DNA of 64,000 bases, from assembly GCA_013180625.2 (NCBI GenBank), contig SNVD02013928.1, positions 20,516-84,515 on the forward strand, given 5' to 3'. The DNA comes from Boswellia sacra. Taxonomy: Eukaryota > Streptophyta > Magnoliopsida > Sapindales > Burseraceae. Below the pieces are notes generated by a model that did no database searches, was not told where the DNA came from, and was given only the letters and a program-made list of their open reading frames with translations. The position numbers were made by a program, and so were the translations under genes. Positions 20,682 to 34,362 of the stretch are shown here, in pieces (position 1 is the first letter of the stretch; each line of letters opens with the position of its first letter).

Positions 20682-22153
20682 TCAAATTAAAAATCATATT
20701 GGTATACATGTTTCCTGCACTAGAATTTTCATGTAAATTTGGTATCTCACTCTTTTATGATTTATTACTCATTTTATTTATTTAAAGTGCTTTGGTTGAT
20801 TGTTTTACATTATTGGCTTTGTTGGATTTGATGAATCATATTTTGATCACAGAAAGAGGGACAGGTTTATGCCGCAAGATCAAAATAACAGTGCGGAATA
20901 AATCCTTCCCTTTTTGTATGATCAAAATGGGGAAGTATACTAAGCTGTTACACATAAGCCACCAAGAACAATCAATTACAACCTAAATTAAACACCAATC
21001 CACAATCAATAACACCAAACTATATGGAAAACACATAAATGAGAAAACCACGAAGACCAAAGTTTGATATCAAAATACTCCTGTATCATGTAATGGATTA
21101 CACAAAGTTCAATTTTTCAAATAACATAGGAGGCTCACCACATCAATAATGCATCATCAAGAATCAATATTCGTCTCACAACACAAAATCAATATCAGAA
21201 GATTTTTAAAAGTATGCGTACAAAAATAAGTTTTTAACGTATTAGCAGGTGGATTTAAGAAAGTATACAAATTAAAGAGAGGATAAATTGAAAATCAAGT
21301 CCAATAAAATGTAGAGGGTCATGCCAAGATTCAGCACTCCAAATCTGAACTAAAATGGAGTATGATTACGCATTTGATCTCTGTTGAATCAAGTTCTTAA
21401 ACCCCAGTCCTTCTTCCTTCGATTTTTCTCGGGCAAGCTTTTCTGTCTCCCTTTTTTTTTAAATTTTTAATCTCTCTTCACTTGCGGTCTTCTCACTTTT
21501 CACGTAGACCACCCGCTCACTTCTATTATTCTTGCTTCTGTCTTTTAGTTGTCTGTCTTGCGGTATCTTTGGATTTCATGGGCATTTGTGTTTTTGGGCT
21601 GGACCACACATGCGATGGACCCAACAACAAACTTGGTAATTAATTTTGTCGCCTAATCATTGAGATTCTATTGCAACTTTACAATCGCAAGCTTGTCTGT
21701 TGGTTCATCTCATTGTGTAACAAGAAACTTCAGTTGATGCTTAAAAGTTGAGAGAATCTTGGTGCAGGTTTGTCTCATTGAGGGTATAATTGATCAAGTT
21801 GAGGGAACAGTACACGTATCCTAGGTGCAGCCAAGAGTTTTGGGGATTCCGCAGATCAAATCCCTGTCTGATCGGCTGGTCAAAGTACATATTGCCTTGT
21901 TATCCATCGAAGCAGAAACACCCGATCTTGTTACATTAATATGTTAAACTCTAGTGACATGGGTTCAAAAAATTATCAAGATGACATGGTGAGATTGTCT
22001 TATGTATAAATTTCTCAATAAACATAGATAGTACTTCGTCATCATTATAACTCCTTGGTCAAATACGATATCCATGTCCTCGACGTAAACAAAATTTCCG
22101 TCCCCTGAACCAAAAAAAAAAAAAAAAAGAGACCGGCTTCAGTTTTTAGCTCC

Positions 22154-22154
22154 T

Positions 22155-22196
<42 letters not shown>

Positions 22197-22198
22197 GT
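22154..22198. repeat. Compound (CA)n(TA)n microsatellite
   Basis: About 13 CA units followed by about 10 TA units, then GTATGTATG. Confidence 0.9.
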
Positions 22199-22884
22199 AT
22201 GTATGCATATATAAAAGTAATAATTATCTAACAAAACAATTTTTTAAGTAATTTGGTCCTCGCAAATCAATATTCCACACTAAACCCAAATAACGATCCG
22301 GCTAACATCACAAAGACATAATCATCTTTAATACCTCTAAATACAAATGCTTCTCTTTTCACGTATTGGTGATTAATTTAATAATCATGATGCTTTTATA
22401 GTAACCCAGAACTCCTTATATTGATATGACAATATATATGGTGATCATGAACTACCTTTCTTGTACTTTGTGATGAATTAAGCACGGTATTATCTGATGA
22501 AGGTTTTGGCATATTCAGAAATGAGAATTGATCTAGATAATTTTCATGATCAACTAACAGAGAGAGAATACAATGCCTAGAAGAGGCTCGAAGGCCAATA
22601 CGCATCCCAACTTCATGTAGGTTCTTCAATGTTAGTCCTTATATACTTAATTGATGCATCCTCTCGCCACTCCGACAATCTCCTCATTTTCACGCAGTGC
22701 AATCCGGACCTGTTGGCCTTTTTCTCGCATGTTAGTGGTCTAGCAATCAAATTATCTAGACCAACTGGTACCCCAATGCAAGCTTTTTTTTCAGAGTAAA
22801 TAATGTAAAGATAAGAACTTGAGTAGGCAAATCATTAGAATCTTAAATATTACATGGAAGACTATAAGTGTACATATTTATATA

Positions 22885-23096
22885 CAGGGGCGGAGCTACG
22901 TTGCTCCATGGGAGGCCGTGGCCTCCCCCAGCCCAAACATTTCCTTTAAATAATATATAAAAAAAAAAAGTCAAAATTCGTTCATTTAGTCCATGGATTC
23001 ATATTATCGTCAATTTGGGCCCCCTCTAATTAATAGTTTTCTTTTAATGTCTGTCCTTAATATTTATTTCTCTATCAATTCCTGGCTCCGCCCCTG
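22885..23096. mobile_element. hAT-type MITE, 212 bp
   Basis: Terminal inverted repeats CAGGGGCGGAGC and its partner GCTCCGCCCCTG. They are flanked by a perfect 8-bp duplication TTTATATA (22877-22884 and 23097-23104). Size, ends and the 8-bp duplication fit an hAT-derived miniature element. Confidence 0.85.
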
Positions 23097-23104
23097 TTTA
23101 TATA

Positions 23105-23452
23105 TAAAATATATATAATGCATTTACGGAGATCCCAAATAGATATATAAAAGGTCATTTCTTCTTATCCACCGGCACACACGAACACAACATAAAACCT
23201 CACCCTACATAAAGGGTCACTCGTCATGTTAGTGAACCAAGCGACCCCCTTATTAGACCCTATCTCACAATTCTTCTCAAGCTTCCCCACCACTTCGATA
23301 TATGATATCTCTTTCTTTGTTGAATTGAATTCCCTTATTAATTGCAACATAAAAGCTCTTTCGTTTGTTTGTTTTATTTCTATCAGATAATTAACCTATT
23401 TGCCCATTTATTCTCTCTCTCTCTCTCTATATCTCTTTTTAGTCGTATGTTT
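23105..23452. other. Intergenic, nothing recognised
   Basis: Contains a short (CT)n run at about 23411-23428. No coding support. Confidence 0.35.
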
Positions 23453-23995
23453 TGTTATGAAACTAAGATGAACAATAGAAAAATAAGAACAAGAATAATA
23501 ACGACACAAAGATTTTTACATGAAAAACTCTAAAACCGATGAAAAACCACGGGCTATTAGAGGCAAAATTCACTATTTGAAAATTATTACAAGAAAAGTT
23601 TGTAATCATATAGACTTTGAAGTCACTTCCAATAACATTTCCTAAAGACCCCAATACATCCTTTCGACGAATTTACGTAGAGCTAAACTTAAGATACTTC
23701 AAGTGGTGCACTTGCAACCAAGAAGTAGTATCCTTTATATAGGCTTTTAAGTCTCAATTTTTATCTTTTCCTATTTGAAATAAGATTCCTCTTCCTTTAC
23801 TAGTAAATGTGATTATCATTTCCTAGTTAAAGTAGGATTCTCCTATTTTTAGTAAGATTTTCCTATTTCTAATAAGATTATTTATTTCCCAATTCAATTA
23901 GAACTATTTTGATAGGATTTTTATCCTTATTAAAACTTTAGGAATATTTGTTAGGATTTTTAGGAATATCTTTTTATTTAGCCAATATCCCAACA
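23453..23995 (-). repeat. Probable solo LTR of a copia-type retrotransposon, 543 bp
   Basis: Read on the minus strand it starts TGTTGGGATATTGGC and ends CATAACA, with TG...CA ends. The flanking pentamers are TGTTT (23448-23452) and TGTGT (23996-24000), a 4 of 5 match fitting an aged target duplication. The sense strand would carry a TATA-like 'ctatataaaggat' (around 23735). There is no internal domain beside it, so it was probably left by LTR recombination. Confidence 0.55.
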
Positions 23996-26900
23996 TGTGT
24001 ACGGCTAGGGTTAATGCCACACCCCATTCTGAAGGATTAAGATATAAACTCTATCATACTTAAATTAAATCTAACATTAAAGATATAATTGAATAAATCT
24101 TTATTTTTATTGAAATTTATCATAAACTTCTTTAATAAATGAGCCATGAAGACCACGTAGTCCTAGTGAATAATTGAGCTCAACCCACTGTATTCGAATA
24201 ACAAAAGGTCCTAAATCAAATTCCTATAGGAACCAAATAGCAGCGAGAGCCAGCCATTGCCAAATCCACAATTGATCCAAGTCTTTTATTCATATGAGAA
24301 TCACGATAAACTAGTGAACATATAACTTAGTAAGCAACTAGTTTTTAATATACAAAATACATATCATACAGTAGAATTCATGCAAATGCTTATGAATGAA
24401 GATCTTCAAAATGATTTCAATTTTCATAACAAAATCCACATGGATCCATATGTAGAATTCATGCAAATACTTATGATGAAGATCTTGAAAATAATTTCAA
24501 TCTTCATAACAAAATCCACTTGGATCCAAAACTCTTTCCCAACTTACTTATCAAAATATCGTATGAATACTATTGTTCAATTACATACTTAGTAGGACTT
24601 TGCTTATCAAACTTATCATACATAGATCACCCGTCAGTGATTTTTTGTAAACGAGGCAAATACAAGTGAGGCTTTTTTACACAATTGTGCACTCATGCCT
24701 GAAGGTAAGAGCCAAACCCTCACTGTGATCATCAATGAGTATTCCTAAATGTACAAATACGGCGATACACAAAGTGATGACTCTTTAATCTTAAGGGCAA
24801 CCTAAAAGACACTTCTCATCATATAGACAAACAAATAACTTATCGAAACTTATACCATTCCCAAATGAGGGCCATACTTATCATATAGGGTGCCTACTAA
24901 GCAAATAAAGAACTTAAGCATCCTGAAAACATATTCTCACTTTTCAAACAAATCTGCTTAAAATACTTATTTATGCTTTTCATAAAATAATACAAATGCA
25001 CATGCATATGCCTTATGTAACATCACACGTGAATTCATAAGCAAATCAAATAATTAATCATAAACAAACAAACAAATCATATAATCATATAATCATATTC
25101 AACTAGTAAATTACATAATCATTATCAAATAAGCAAATTATATAATTATATACAAAGAAAATAAATACTTATAATCATATATAACAATAAAAACATTTAT
25201 ATACAAGAATAATTTTATTATATACAAAAACATAAATACTATGCTTATTGTGATCTCAGTTAAAAGTCTAGTATACTTACATCAATCAAAGAAACAAATT
25301 ATGAATGGCAATGAGCTTATAGCAACCTTTTTGTATTGAGATAGACACAATTTACACTCTCTATAACCAACAATTAGCCTAAACAATAACTTTTGAAAGC
25401 TTTAATATTGGTTGGGTGAAAAGTTTTTGTTTAAGAGAGTAGGATAGTTATGTTAAAGTGTCTTAATGGCCATGATGTACTTTAGAAAGAGAATCTGTTC
25501 CATTAACAACCAATTTTCTAACAAAACAAGCTAAGAGTTAATTACATTTAAGTAAATGAATATAAACTTAATAATCAAGGCTTATTATTACAGACGGTTC
25601 AGTATTTTCTATAAGTATTATGAAACTTAAATTATCAAATTAAATAAATATTAATAAGGGTTTAAGACATCTTAAATTAATAACTCATTAACATACCCTT
25701 TAATAACTAAAATTAATAACAAAATAACTTGCACAATTCAAATAATCAATTTAAGTATCATATTTATGCTAGTTCAACGTTAAGAGTAAACACAAATAAT
25801 TAACTATGTTTCCAATTAATAACTTAAATGAAATCAATTAAGCCATTAAATCTAAATATTAAAGCTTGACAATTTCAGGTATTACACTAGTAGATACTTT
25901 TCTTAGTTAATTAGTTCCGTTACAACTTCAACCAATACATGCTAATTGCTTTAAAACTTTCACTGACCGAAAGCTGTTCTTCATTTTAAAACCATCAACG
26001 AGGGCTGCACCTCAAATATGGAGCATTATATTCTTTTATTTATACATATAATTATTCTTTCTTATGTGTTATGTAATGTTCTCTGTTAGTCAACAGATCT
26101 TTTAACTTATAATAGCAGTTCGCATACTGTTCTCCCTTTATCTACACATTCTCATCTTTAAGAAAGGAGTTGATCTGCCGCTTGCCGCTTCTTTCTTTCT
26201 CTCTTTCTTTCGATATCATGTATTTAGAGGTATATATCTAGAGCTGCTCTGAATAAATAGTTACTACACCAGGGAAAATATCTACATATTAATGTATAAC
26301 ACATGCATGCGCTAGCTAGAAGACGCTTGTCTTTTAGACCCTAATATGTGTAGATAGAATACTTTTCCACTCCTAGCTAATTCTTATATTCTGTGTCTTG
26401 TCATATCAACATCGCAGCTGCTACTTTCTTGAGTTGTGTCTTGTTCTATCAAGAGTAGTTACTGCAAATCTATGTATTGACTTTTATCTATACACATATA
26501 CCTGTAGATACTTCTATCTGATCATCAACGTGTTGTGTCCTATAGTGGGCATAATTAGAAATTAAGAAATGGATACCCGTGTTGGTCCAAGAAGGAATGG
26601 AACCTGTGCAATTGAATAAGCATAAGTTGAAATTAAGAAGGAGCATGAAAAGAAAACTGAGTAGTAAATTAATTAATATCAAGAAGCTGATACTTGGCTA
26701 GTATCCTAATTCTTAAAAGGATGACATGCCTACTATGTCTCTAATTAATTATGAAACTAAGTCACCTAAAAAGACATTAAAAGATGAATATCAAATAAAC
26801 GTCGTACGAGGTAAATTTAATAAGTTCACAAAGAAATAATAAGACAGAGACATGAACAATTTTCAGGAATACAGTTAGATTCGTAGCAATAAATGATATG

Positions 26901-29473
26901 CTCCAGTTGACATAGGCGGCTCCTAACTGCAAGGCACTCCGATGCAAAAGTAAGGTCCTTACTCCAAATATTCAATCAATAATCTAAAAGAAAATCAGCT
27001 GGATCACTAAGCAGAAATAAGAAGAATACTGGTAGAATATAGTTGAGAATTTTGGGTGCTGTTGTCTATAATTTTCTTGCTCCTCTCCTGGAACTTTTTC
27101 CTTTTTCGTATCTCCTCTATTCCTTGTCTCGTAATTCCCCTTTTGCCCTTCTCCCCTCCCCATAGTCTTTCTTCTCCCAAAACCTCTGTATATCCTCAAA
27201 CACAGTTCACCTACCATTGCCGCCACCCTTCTTTGGCAAATCTTCTTCAACTCTCCCTTCCCCTTTTTGTTCGCTGCCCCTCTCATTCGAAATGTTTCTC
27301 TTTGGCCCCCAGTCCTCCAGGCCTCCTCTCCGTAACATTCTCAATATTTCAACCTTCCCACTTGAGTTCTTACTTACCAGCTCCCTAATTTTGTCCCGTT
27401 CCTCCTCGATCCCAGCTCCCTGTCTCCTTATTCTATTTAACCAGGGTGAGCAAGAATTGATGTTGGTGTAGGCTTGTATCTCCTTCATTTTGATTACATC
27501 AACACTTATCAAGCCCGTAATAGATTTTCTCCGCCTTTGGGCTCTCCCTTCCACGAATGGGCTGGGGTTTAATGGGACACTTTTCGTCTCTTTAAACTCC
27601 TTAGTTTTAGACTATAATCACCCACTTAAAAAAACTTAATTTCTATGTTTTTTTTTTCACATTTTCTAATTTTCTAATTAGTAGCCAATCAAACATTCAT
27701 AGTTAGTCTTTTTTAAATTTAATACCATACATAGACCTCTTTATCATACATATAATATATTTGAAAAACATAGTTTATAATTTACAATAAATTTGGATAA
27801 TAATTCAAAACAAAGTTGAATTGAAATTTAATTTGTAAGATATCTACTTGTCCATCATTGACTTAGAGCTTGAATTTTGGATTATAATACAAAATTTTGA
27901 TGTCATAAATAAAATATTGTTCTTTAGCATTGACAATGAGGTACCCCTCTTAGAAAAATCGTAGATCGGCACTGCAACTTGAGGAAATGCACTTTGACAA
28001 AACCTTTGCTCAAAGGGATGGAGCCAGGATTATAAATCTAAGAGCAGATTCTAACGATCGATAAGGTCACTAATTTAAAATTTTAACAAAAAAAAAAAAA
28101 AAAAGAAAAAACTCTTATAGTCATTGATAATAATTTTATACAACACAATTACATGTAGCCTGATCACATTTTAATGTTTGAATTCGTCTATGAAAAGCTT
28201 CATCACCCACTACAATTAAAATAAGTAAGTTTTATTTAACAAATGTAACCATACTCTTTAATTTATTAGCGTCCCATATGATTTTATATTGTCAAGCAAA
28301 AATCAAATTAGCAGATTCTTACTCTTCTTGATAAGGTTCAATACTTAAAATGCTCTCCGATCTATAATGATGGCGACACAAGAAATAATATACATCTGGA
28401 TTAAAATAATATTAGTTTATTGATTAATTACCATTAAAAAGTCATAATATATGTTTTTTAATAATTAAATTCACCACCATTTATAACTTGACTAATATAG
28501 ACTTTTTTTTTATAAATTTTTGCATATAAACTGCTGTATCTTGAGACAATTGAATAATGAATATACAAAATCTACTTATTTAATGATGGTGATAATATGT
28601 AACTAAATGAGTAATGCTAGTTTATATAAATGAGTTTGTATATAATTTATAAAAGCGCTTTGAGACAAAAGACCAAGTAATTAATTATTTTATAATAAGA
28701 TACTATTGGTAAATTTGATATTTACCACCTTACAAATCTACATCAAAATATTCTAAGATTACAATTAATTTAATTCCTAGATTTCAAATTGATAATTTTT
28801 TTGTTCAACCTTAAGGTTAGGAAAATCCTAAGGAGTCCTAAATATTTGAGGAATAGTATAAAGTATATGTATAATATTATATCTACAGCTCTATAATAAT
28901 TTTTTATATAACTCGAGTTAGCAAACTATCATTGATGAGTAAAAAAATGTTAAATTGAATGACATCGTAATTTCTCATCTAATAATATATTGTCAACTTA
29001 TGTTGTATAAAATTTTAATTGTAAATAAATTATAAATCTAGCATTATTTAAAATATATCGAACTTGTTATGATTTTTTATAATGGAAAATGAAAAATAAA
29101 AATCACTCTCTCTTTCATCATACTTTTCTTTCATAAGTTCTATCAATCTTCCTTTTTCTTGTTTCTCTCGTCCCAATTAGGAACACCATTATAAATTAAT
29201 CTAGATTCATTTCAGTTTCGATAGGATGCATACCTAAAAGATAAAATATAACAGAGATTGGAAGCTGAAACAGTGTGGCTTTTTGTTTTTTGGCAAGCTT
29301 TGTGGGTACTTTGTGATTGATTCGGTTGTGAAATTTGTTAAGATTATAGTCTTAGTTGATTTGTGGCGTTAGTCGATCCGGTTGTGATGGTGGTGGTGTC
29401 TGTCATGGAAAATGATGATAAAGTGATTTTTTTTTCCAAATCTACATTGTTCGAGATAAAAATTATTGATGTC
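23996..29473. other. Long intergenic stretch, no supported gene
   Basis: 24371-24530 is a tandem duplication. 24550-25900 is AT-rich and featureless. 26984-27554 is strongly strand-asymmetric (pyrimidine-rich on plus), and its minus strand holds two overlapping open frames of 115 and 100 codons rich in Arg, Lys and Glu. These could be remnants of a LINE ORF1 tail but show no zinc knuckle or other signature. 27600-29470 is AT-rich, with a poly-A run near 28085. Confidence 0.4.
24371..24530 (+). repeat. Tandem duplication, unit about 80 bp
   Basis: Two copies, each starting GTAGAATTCATGCAAAT and ending in AAAATCCAC(A/T)TGGATCC, about 90 percent alike. The unit does not encode anything recognised. 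Confidence 0.85.
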
Positions 29474-29945
29474 TTGCATTGAATGCTTGAATATTTTTAA
29501 TAAAATAGCAAGTTAAAGATTAGGGAATAGCTTCGGTGCAGCCGATGTACCGGCTGTACCGCAGCTTTTGCAAAATTTTGGTTGGGGGAGGTTACAAATT
29601 TTTTAGTCCGTTTACAGGCTTTAGACTGGCAAAAACAGTTGTACCAGTATATTACATGTACTGTAGATTGACCCGATTAAAGATGTTTAATGATTAAGAG
29701 GATTTTATGCTTTTTGGTTGAAGATTTGTCTCTCAACGGGTGCATGCCTGTCGTTTTCTATGCTTAGCTACGTGTTCTTCATAAAAATTATATATACCTT
29801 GCATTGAATGCTTGAGCATTTTTAATAAAATAGCGAGTTAAAGATGTTTAATGATTAAGAGGATTTCATCCTTTTTGGTTGGCGATTTGTCTCCCAACAG
29901 GTGCATGCCTGTCCGCTTCTATGCTTAGCTTCGTATTCTTTACCG
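29474..29945 (+). repeat. Tandem duplication, unit about 160 bp, first copy split by a 156-bp insertion
   Basis: Copy 1 starts TTGCATTGAATGCTTGA at 29474 and copy 2 at 29799. Both continue through TTAATAAAATAGC and TTTAATGATTAAGAGGATTT to TATGCTTAGCT. Copy 1 carries an extra segment (29521-29676) at a site that is uninterrupted in copy 2. Confidence 0.85.
29521..29676. mobile_element. Small inserted element (156 bp) with an 8-bp target duplication
   Basis: The uninterrupted second copy of the tandem repeat serves as the empty site, so both ends are fixed. TTAAAGAT stands on both sides (29513-29520 and 29677-29684). The insert starts TAGGGAATAGC and ends GACCCGA. It contains a hairpin with an 11-bp stem, CGGTGCAGCCG / CGGCTGTACCG (29534-29561), with one mismatch. 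An 8-bp duplication points to hAT-type integration, but the termini are only weakly inverted. Confidence 0.65.
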
Positions 29946-31401
29946 AGCCGCTTCAAAGCGCCGAGCTGAAGTATGTTTCAGTTTTCAGTTTTTGCTTTAT
30001 ATCTACGTTGTATTTTTGTTTTATGTTTTTTTTTCTTTTTTTGGGCCCGGGAGAACACGTAATCGACACCTATTGAAGATGAATAACTCAGTCTTTTTAG
30101 CTTTCCTAAACCTTACAGTTATATTACACGTCAAATGAATTTATTGTATTTATTTATAATCTAATATTGTTATATTATGTACAATGATGATAATTTTGAG
30201 AAAAATTACATTATTTATCATATGTAGCAACAATGTATTTCTCTAAATGTGTCTTCTAGCTAGCTTCTATCCAGTGATGACCTTTCCTCTTCTTGTTCTT
30301 TTTCTTTTTTTGTTTTTCTGCCAATTCTTATCATCTTCTGGACGAGATTTTGTTAGACTCTTCACTAACATTATTCTTTAACTTTTTTGAAGCGTATTAG
30401 ACTTGGGTGGCGCTCAAGGGAAGACTAGATGCCTATCTTCATGATTCATTCAATTTATAATATTTGAAACCTATGGTTCGATATTTTCTTTATAGCTATC
30501 TTTATAATTTTTAATTGGCACATGATTAAACCTAAATTTAGCTTTATTTCCTTGTCTTGGTTTAATTTGAACGCGTGGAAAGCTAATTAAAGCGAAGAGC
30601 CCCAGCAATATTACAGTCAAGAAGATGATCATGACGAGCACATAAGAGTCTCAATCATTGAAGCAGCGGCCACAGCTAATTAAAGCGAGGAGCCCAAGCA
30701 ATGATGCAGGCAAGAAGATGATCATGACGAAAAAATAGGAGACTCACTAATTAAAGCAGCGGCCTCCACTCCTTTATTCCACTTTCCAAATGAATGGGGT
30801 ATCCAGTCACAAATTAAAGATGATCATGACAAGCGCATAAGAGCCTGGATGAGCTTAATTTGCCATTAATTTCTATACTTTGACGAAGATAGATCTCCTC
30901 ATATGTTTTCCACTACGTTTCTCTCCCATTCTCCTTCCTAGCCTTCCTCGATCCTTTTTCCTTCTTTCTTATTTTCATTTAATGTATATTGGTTAGTTTC
31001 TTAAGCATTATTTTCCAAGATTATGATCTCATGGAGATATAATCTTGAGAAAAGAATAGATTTGGAAAGAAAACTGCAAGTATTGTTATGCTAGCGAAAT
31101 TGCATTTGTTTTAGTTGTTTCATTCTTAATAATCAATTTTCTTTAGAAGTCAGGTCCATTCGCCTTTGACATTAGGTGAAAGGTTTCTATGCAATCATGA
31201 TTGCGGTAATAGTACGTGGGGCAACTTGGTTTTAGAGTATCCTATGTACATTAACAGATGAATTTAATTTGTTTCCTAATTTGAAAAGGTTCATATTTAT
31301 TAGTAATTTTTTTAAGGATACTTCATTAATTAAAATTTTCACTAAATAATGGCTGTCGTGAGATATATATGTGTGTGTACAAATGGCCTCAATCTTTTTA
31401 T
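29946..31401. other. Intergenic, no supported gene
   Basis: Apart from the tandem repeat at 30582-30767 I see only AT-rich sequence with pyrimidine-rich patches. A 65-codon frame at 29879-30076 has no recognisable content. Confidence 0.35.
30582..30767 (+). repeat. Tandem duplication, unit about 93 bp
   Basis: Two copies contain AGCTAATTAAAGCGA(A/G)GAGCCC, AAGAAGATGATCATGACGA and GCAGCGGCC. A third partial copy (AGATGATCATGACAAGCGCATAAGAG) lies at about 30820-30846. Confidence 0.85.
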
Positions 31402-31412
31402 TAACTATCTGT

Positions 31413-31893
31413 GGGAATTTGTGACACGATACGAATACGAAACACGATTAATAAATTGATCGAATTCGTGTTGAAGATGTTCAACACGCTAATCCGTTTA
31501 ATAACACGAATTGTTAAATATATTTTGTCTATCTTTAATATGTAAGTTCATTCAATGATATAAATTATTACCTACTTACAACATATATATTATAAAACTG
31601 AAATTTTTATATTATAAAATAAATTAATTTATAAAATAATAAATTATGATGATTTTAATAATATTTTATACTAAAAATGATTTATATTCTAAAAATAATT
31701 TTAATTGATTTAAATATATATAATATAATATATTATACATAACTAAGTCAAATAATTAAGTAAATTATATGAATTAAATATGACACGATTACAACACGTA
31801 GGTAACACGTTTAATAATCGTGTCAGGTCTGTATTTCATGTCTTGATACGAATAATTAAATAAATCCACAGGACATAATACGAATCTCATCTC
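31413..31893. mobile_element. Probable hAT-like relic, about 480 bp
   Basis: Both ends are rich in the motif GACACGAT / ATCGTGTC and AACACG, the subterminal signature of one plant hAT group. The flanks share TAACTATCTGT (31402-31412 and 31894-31904), which includes an 8-bp duplication. The extreme termini match poorly, so it is old. The middle is AT-rich with no transposase. Confidence 0.5.
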
Positions 31894-31904
31894 TAACTAT
31901 CTGT

Positions 31905-33592
31905 CACATCTTTAGAGCAATTTGCTGTATTAAAATTTGTTGGAGAGAATTCAGATCATAATATTAGGTAGTGGCTTGCATAAGAAAATTAACTAATAGT
32001 TAATTCAATTATTTACTTTCTATTGGTCACACCCAAATGATGTAAAACTCATAAATAATTGTCTAGTAATAGTGATAATCATATTAAATTTTATATCTCA
32101 AATTATGTGTATTAAATTAATAATTATTAAATAGATAGTTTGACGATATAATGAATAATGTGATAATCTTAAACTCATGACATGTGATTTGGAATACATG
32201 CTTAATAAATTTGGGGATGTGTCTCATAATCATTATCTGGTGGATATTGTGCTGATATAATTAACAATGTAGTTTGTAGCTTTAAACTAACGTCACATCA
32301 TTTGAGATGTATAATTTGGGATTTATAGTATTACTCATATCTATATATAGGATCACATACCATGCATGATGCAGTAAGTCTTCGGAAATTCATCTGGTGA
32401 CCAACTCCATTCAGGTCTGAATTTCTGCCTGCAATCAACATCCTTTTGAGGTATCTCTGCACAGCTTATTGCTCAGTATCTTGCTTGCCATGTTGCATGT
32501 TACATGTTTGGATACCATTCCCTGGTGCTGAATCTCTCCATGCATGGATCATATATAACTGAAACTACATCAAGGAATGCATACAGAAATATTTTAACAA
32601 GTAGGTTTCTGTTTATATGTTTGATTATAAAAAAGGTGAGAGAGAGAGGAACCAAAAATGCATCCGAAAATATGATCAATTGATTTAAAATATAACTAAT
32701 TGAAATTAATTCGTTGTTCTCAAAGTTGTTTTCTAGCAGATATGTATTATAAATTGAAGTCTTGTGAATTATGATAGAAAAAATGATAAGGAGCTAGGTT
32801 TACAATTTTTCTTTTCAATCATCTTATCCTTAATGATATTCTAATTCTTGGGCGGTTTAATAATTTTTTTTTTTTAATAATTAGAATTGGAGTGTTTAGA
32901 GTATTTTTAATTGTGCAAATACCTCACCTTTATAATCTATAATTATGAATACTATTGTTTGCTTACATGTTTTTTTATGTTAAAAAGAAAAAAAATATTG
33001 TTTTGCATAATGTATTGTTAATTTCTTACCATGCACATGTTCCTGTCAGACTCTTATCCAATTGTTAACGGTAAAAACCTAACAAACATTAGGGTTTAAA
33101 AGCCGACTAAAAGAAGAAATAAAGTTATTTACTAGAGTTTGGATGAACTGGAAAATTCATGTTATTAGGATATATAAAGTCTACAACGTTAGCCCGGTAA
33201 ATATATCAGAACCCCGCAACCCTTAGACTTGCAAAATTTTTTAAATAAAATTAAAAATTCTTGATGGAGCTGTCCTGACAACGTTGGCGAAGAATCCCAT
33301 GTTATCATTATCTATCCTCAATCAACATTAAATTCTAGGGATTGCTTCAACACTATAGATGCAGACGCAACTTAATTTTTATTTCTATTTTTTTCTCTAA
33401 ACAAATTAATCATAATTCTAGGATTTGAAATTCTAGGGCTGAACATCTACGGTAATGTGCAAAGCGATGTTTCGGTGGAAAATATGAACCATAATGATAT
33501 GTACTTCAAATGCACCTATATGCATTGAGTGGTCTCCGTCTATTTATTCAGGAGAAAAAGAGACGAGCCCTTGCAAATCAGATCCTGCGTCC
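31905..33592. other. Upstream region of the ankyrin gene, no other gene seen
   Basis: AT-rich. TATATAAAG at 33171-33179 is a candidate TATA box, but it lies 414 bp before the chosen ATG and may be chance. Confidence 0.35.
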
Positions 33593-34309
33593 ATGGAGCC
33601 TGAACCTGGAAACCAGTTACCTATAAATCGTACGCCCTATATAGAGCGGAGTGAGCTCTCTCTCTGATATCTATTTATACGTACATGTATAGCGCAAAAA
33701 GGCAAAACCCTAACTAATCGAGTTTATTGAACGGTTTACCTGTGGATTATATATGTGTATATTAGGTAATATCTAACCAAGTTGTCTTATGTTTTGAAGA
33801 CTATGAATCATACAGAACAATATGTTTGCGCCTTCATAGAGCTGCACTAAACGGAGATGTGAAAAAGGTTAAATCCTTGATACTTAATGATCGGACACTT
33901 CTAGGTGAGCGCGTCACAATGGGAAATCAAACTGTTTTTCATGTAGCAACAGGGGCCAAACAAACTAAATTTGTAGAGGAGATGGTAAAGTTATTGGAGA
34001 ACGGATCAGAATACTTGGAACGGCGAGACAGTAAAGGCAACACCGCCTTCTGTTACGCTGCCATAGCTGGAACCATACGGATTGCTCAGATTTTGTTGGG
34101 AATTAATAGAAGTCTGCTGACAATGAGAGGCTCTCAGGAGAGGACACCATTACACATTGCTGCCTTGTTTGGACAGAGGGATATGGCATTATTTTTATAC
34201 AACAAATTAACAGAAGAGCGAAGAAGAGGAACACTGACGGAAGATGACAAAAAATATATATTTTTTGTCAGCATCCATAACGGTTGGTACGGTAAGTGTG
34301 TGTCTATAC

Positions 34310-34362
<53 letters not shown>

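Larger units (their letters stand above)
19996..22876. other. Intergenic, no supported gene
   Basis: Holds an (AT)n microsatellite (20647-20679), a poly-A run near 22110 and a (CA)n(TA)n microsatellite (22154-22198). A block at 21720-21830 ('gagagaatcttggtgcaggtt') recurs at 46915-46980. A minus-strand frame of 77 codons at 22396-22629 matches no family I know. 20830-21620 is somewhat less AT-rich but has no clear coding content. Confidence 0.4.

Noticed and set aside
22396..22629. 77-codon minus-strand frame
   Set aside because: No family, no neighbouring exons and no upstream signals. It is kept only as a note in the intergenic entry.
26984..27554. Overlapping 84-115-codon frames on both strands
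   Set aside because: Strong purine/pyrimidine asymmetry suppresses stops. No domain, splice site or zinc knuckle supports a gene, though a LINE remnant cannot be excluded.
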